From positions 2,441,501 to 2,505,500 of the forward strand of contig NZ_VIWT01000001.1 in the NCBI RefSeq assembly GCF_007829815.1: a stretch of 64,000 bases of DNA, written 5' to 3'. Below are positions 63,501-64,000 of this stretch, piece by piece. The notes under the pieces were generated by a model. It had not been told where the DNA came from and did no database searches. It saw only the letters and a list, made by a program, of their open reading frames with translations. Numbering within the stretch: position 1 is the stretch's first letter; each line of letters starts with the position of its first letter. Origin of the DNA: Kitasatospora viridis. GTDB lineage: Bacteria > Actinomycetota > Actinomycetes > Streptomycetales > Streptomycetaceae. Both the position numbers and the translations under genes were made by a program.

Positions 63501-64000
63501 CGCCGGGTGAACGCCTCGACGTAGCGCTGGCGCACCTCCTCGTCCATCGCCGGCAGCGTGCTGACCTCGCCGCCGGTGATCGCGTCGGTCAGCCGCTCGC
63601 AGGCGGAGAGCATGCTGGTCGGGGTGCCGGGCTGGTCGCCGAAGGTGGCGAGGATCTCCTCATAGGCGTAGAACGGCCGGTACGGGATCTCCACCGACCC
63701 CCAGTAGTGCACCAGTTGTTCGCCCGTCAGGCCGGAGGGCAGGCCGTCGAAGCGGATCCGGGCGAGCGCCCGGCCGGCGTCCGCCTTCTCCTTCTCGAAG
63801 TCGTCGATCCGCATCGGCACCGGCAGGATCCGGATCCCGCGGTCCCGGTAGCGGTCGTTGATGTGCTGGGCGATCCGCGAGGCGCCGTCGATGCTCTGGT
63901 CGCTCAGGGTGAAGCAGACCACCAGGTCGTCGGGCATCTGCACGGTGCAGATCTCGGCGGTGTCGGAGAGGCCGGTGCGGCTGTCGATCAGCACGTAGTC
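60563..64000 (-). CDS. fxsT: FxsT-type giant STAND ATPase of the FxSxx-COOH system (C-terminal 1145 residues)
   Basis: The visible part starts inside a ParA-like domain (DYVLIDSRTGLSDTAEICTV, typical of KGGTGRT ATPases). The N-terminus is beyond the window. A TIR-like region follows (DIYLSYVPEDRMWADWIEYVL, then TVAVLSPAYLRSPQARALWES). The NB-ARC ATPase domain has FTGRAEVLERLRNQL, P-loop GLGGVGKTQVALEYAHRF, Walker B RWLLIFDNADEP and GHVLVTSRNQAWS. At least eight TPR-type repeats then run to the C-terminus (LGPKHPYTLSSKSNLARDLR, LGPEHPFTLNSMINLANAYG). From memory this is the FxsT partner of FxsA precursors and FxsB radical SAM enzymes. Those genes should lie to the right. It probably acts as a signal-sensing switch. 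Confidence 0.85.
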   Translation of the reverse strand, partial: DYVLIDSRTGLSDTAEICTVQMPDDLVVCFTLSDQSIDGASRIAQHINDRYRDRGIRILPVPMRIDDFEKEKADAGRALARIRFDGLPSGLTGEQLVHYWGSVEIPYRPFYAYEEILATFGDQPGTPTSMLSACERLTDAITGGEVSTLPAMDEEVRQRYVEAFTRRRPTVPADIYLSYVPEDRMWADWIEYVLGAAGFRVLPRDADAGSDTRLETERSVDAAFRTVAVLSPAYLRSPQARALWESVAGSDPSGTRRQLIPVRVGSTPLAAPFSSRNPVDLVNLKEPQALAALVKALGREELPTIDPAGGPRFPGTQPEIWNVPPRNTYFTGRAEVLERLRNQLGGGTTAVLPVPQTLYGLGGVGKTQVALEYAHRFMADYDLVWWITAEQEEEIQGQLAELARRMGRSTNEPVAHAAEIALETLRRGERVKRWLLIFDNADEPAEIRRFFPGGPGHVLVTSRNQAWSTAAEALTMDVFTRPESIDHLSRRTGGALGRPDADAVAEAVGDLPLAVEVAGAWLKATGTPVAEYIEALRTEAARVLELERPVDYPMTVGATWRVSIARLRRQSPAAARMLQLCAYFAPEPISMNLFYSDQMIRALVPYDPGLSDKFLLGRVIQAIGRYALAKVDAGANSIQVHRLVQEVIRSEMTPAEQIDTIHEVHRILIGARPVVGDTDDPANWPAFEEIWPHLSPSRAHDCEEADTRQLMIDRVRYLWKRGEYTQARRTGHLLDEAWTAKLGEDDRQTLLLRFQLANVMRSQGQYAAAMELDEDTLERQRRVLGEHHPYTLMTAGSLSADRRALGEFAKALELDREILERFREQFGEDNPRTLSIANNLAIDHRLVGDSAAALELDQDTLDRRALVLGPKHPYTLSSKSNLARDLREQGDYEASVTVHQEVDEAYAETLDIDVPEILRNAKALAVALRKAGRQAEARRLTKETYERYLERYGQDAPDTLACALNLAADYSAGGDKDAARDLARQVYVGHQQLFGHEHPFTLACANNLMIYLRGSGGLAEAVELGRATVATLGRVLGPEHPFTLNSMINLANAYGDLGRLEEAEELERTAYQGLCDRYSARHPDAVACQANMAVTLRSQGRVNQAAELRSRAVAEFIRQLGEEHPNTVSARGWKRINRDLEPQPV

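Overview
The window is GC-rich actinomycete DNA, most likely a chromosomal core region from Streptomycetaceae (Streptomyces or Kitasatospora). Supporting signs are frequent GTG starts, ATGA/GTGA gene overlaps, a DtxR-type DmdR1 iron regulator with exact DtxR metal ligands, a futalosine-route menaquinone pathway (mqnA, mqnC), a 14-gene nuo operon, and several gene families known mainly from Streptomyces. I saw no rRNA, tRNA, CRISPR array, insertion sequence or phage module.

Layout. 1-20.4 kb (all minus strand): the start of korB, then korA (2-oxoacid:ferredoxin oxidoreductase), a NarL-type response regulator, a long-chain polyprenyl diphosphate synthase, and the complete nuoA-N operon for proton-pumping NADH dehydrogenase, read from 20.4 kb down to 4.5 kb. 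A 16-bp Rex-type operator lies about 100 bp upstream of nuoA. 20.9-24 kb: an EamA transporter, a secreted cyclophilin, and a GG-reductase-family flavoprotein that could saturate the menaquinone side chain. 24-30.6 kb: a compact run of six co-directional genes of unknown function. Five match, from memory, the conserved actinomycete families named after S. coelicolor SCO2521-SCO2525: two unknowns, a ParA-like ATPase with a variant P-loop, a 607-residue helical protein and a methyltransferase. The sixth encodes a membrane-anchored PLD-fold-like protein. The block sits between menG and the menaquinone reductase candidate and is the best candidate here for an undescribed system. 30.7-35 kb: menG, a small membrane protein, an amidohydrolase-like fragment, mqnC and mqnA. 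With the polyprenyl synthase and the reductase candidate, this places much of the menaquinone supply around its main user, complex I.

35-46.8 kb: a cold-shock protein with a terminator-like hairpin in its leader, a Uma2-family nuclease-fold protein, a DAACS symporter preceded by a possible leaderless small ORF, an MFS transporter with a perfect palindrome over its promoter, a large LPXTG wall protein with three 387-bp tandem repeats, a LacI regulator, a DUF4229 membrane protein, a GNAT and an OFA-type MFS carrier. 47-58.6 kb: a serine-kinase-like anti-sigma ATPase divergent from an ECF sigma factor with a zinc-finger/mycothiol-domain anti-sigma partner, purU, a small conserved protein, a solute-binding lipoprotein, a Pro/Gly-rich membrane protein with 84-bp repeats, an XRE/TPR regulator, a prim-pol N-terminal protein, dmdR1 and a SIS-domain sugar isomerase. 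58.7-64 kb: a DUF4231 2TM protein, an alpha/beta hydrolase, and most of a giant FxsT-type ATPase (ParA-like, TIR-like, NB-ARC and TPR) of the FxSxx-COOH RiPP system, running off the right edge.

Family assignments rest on motif reading and memory, since no database search was possible. Start codons were chosen by Shine-Dalgarno sequence, overlaps and family alignment where I could recall it.
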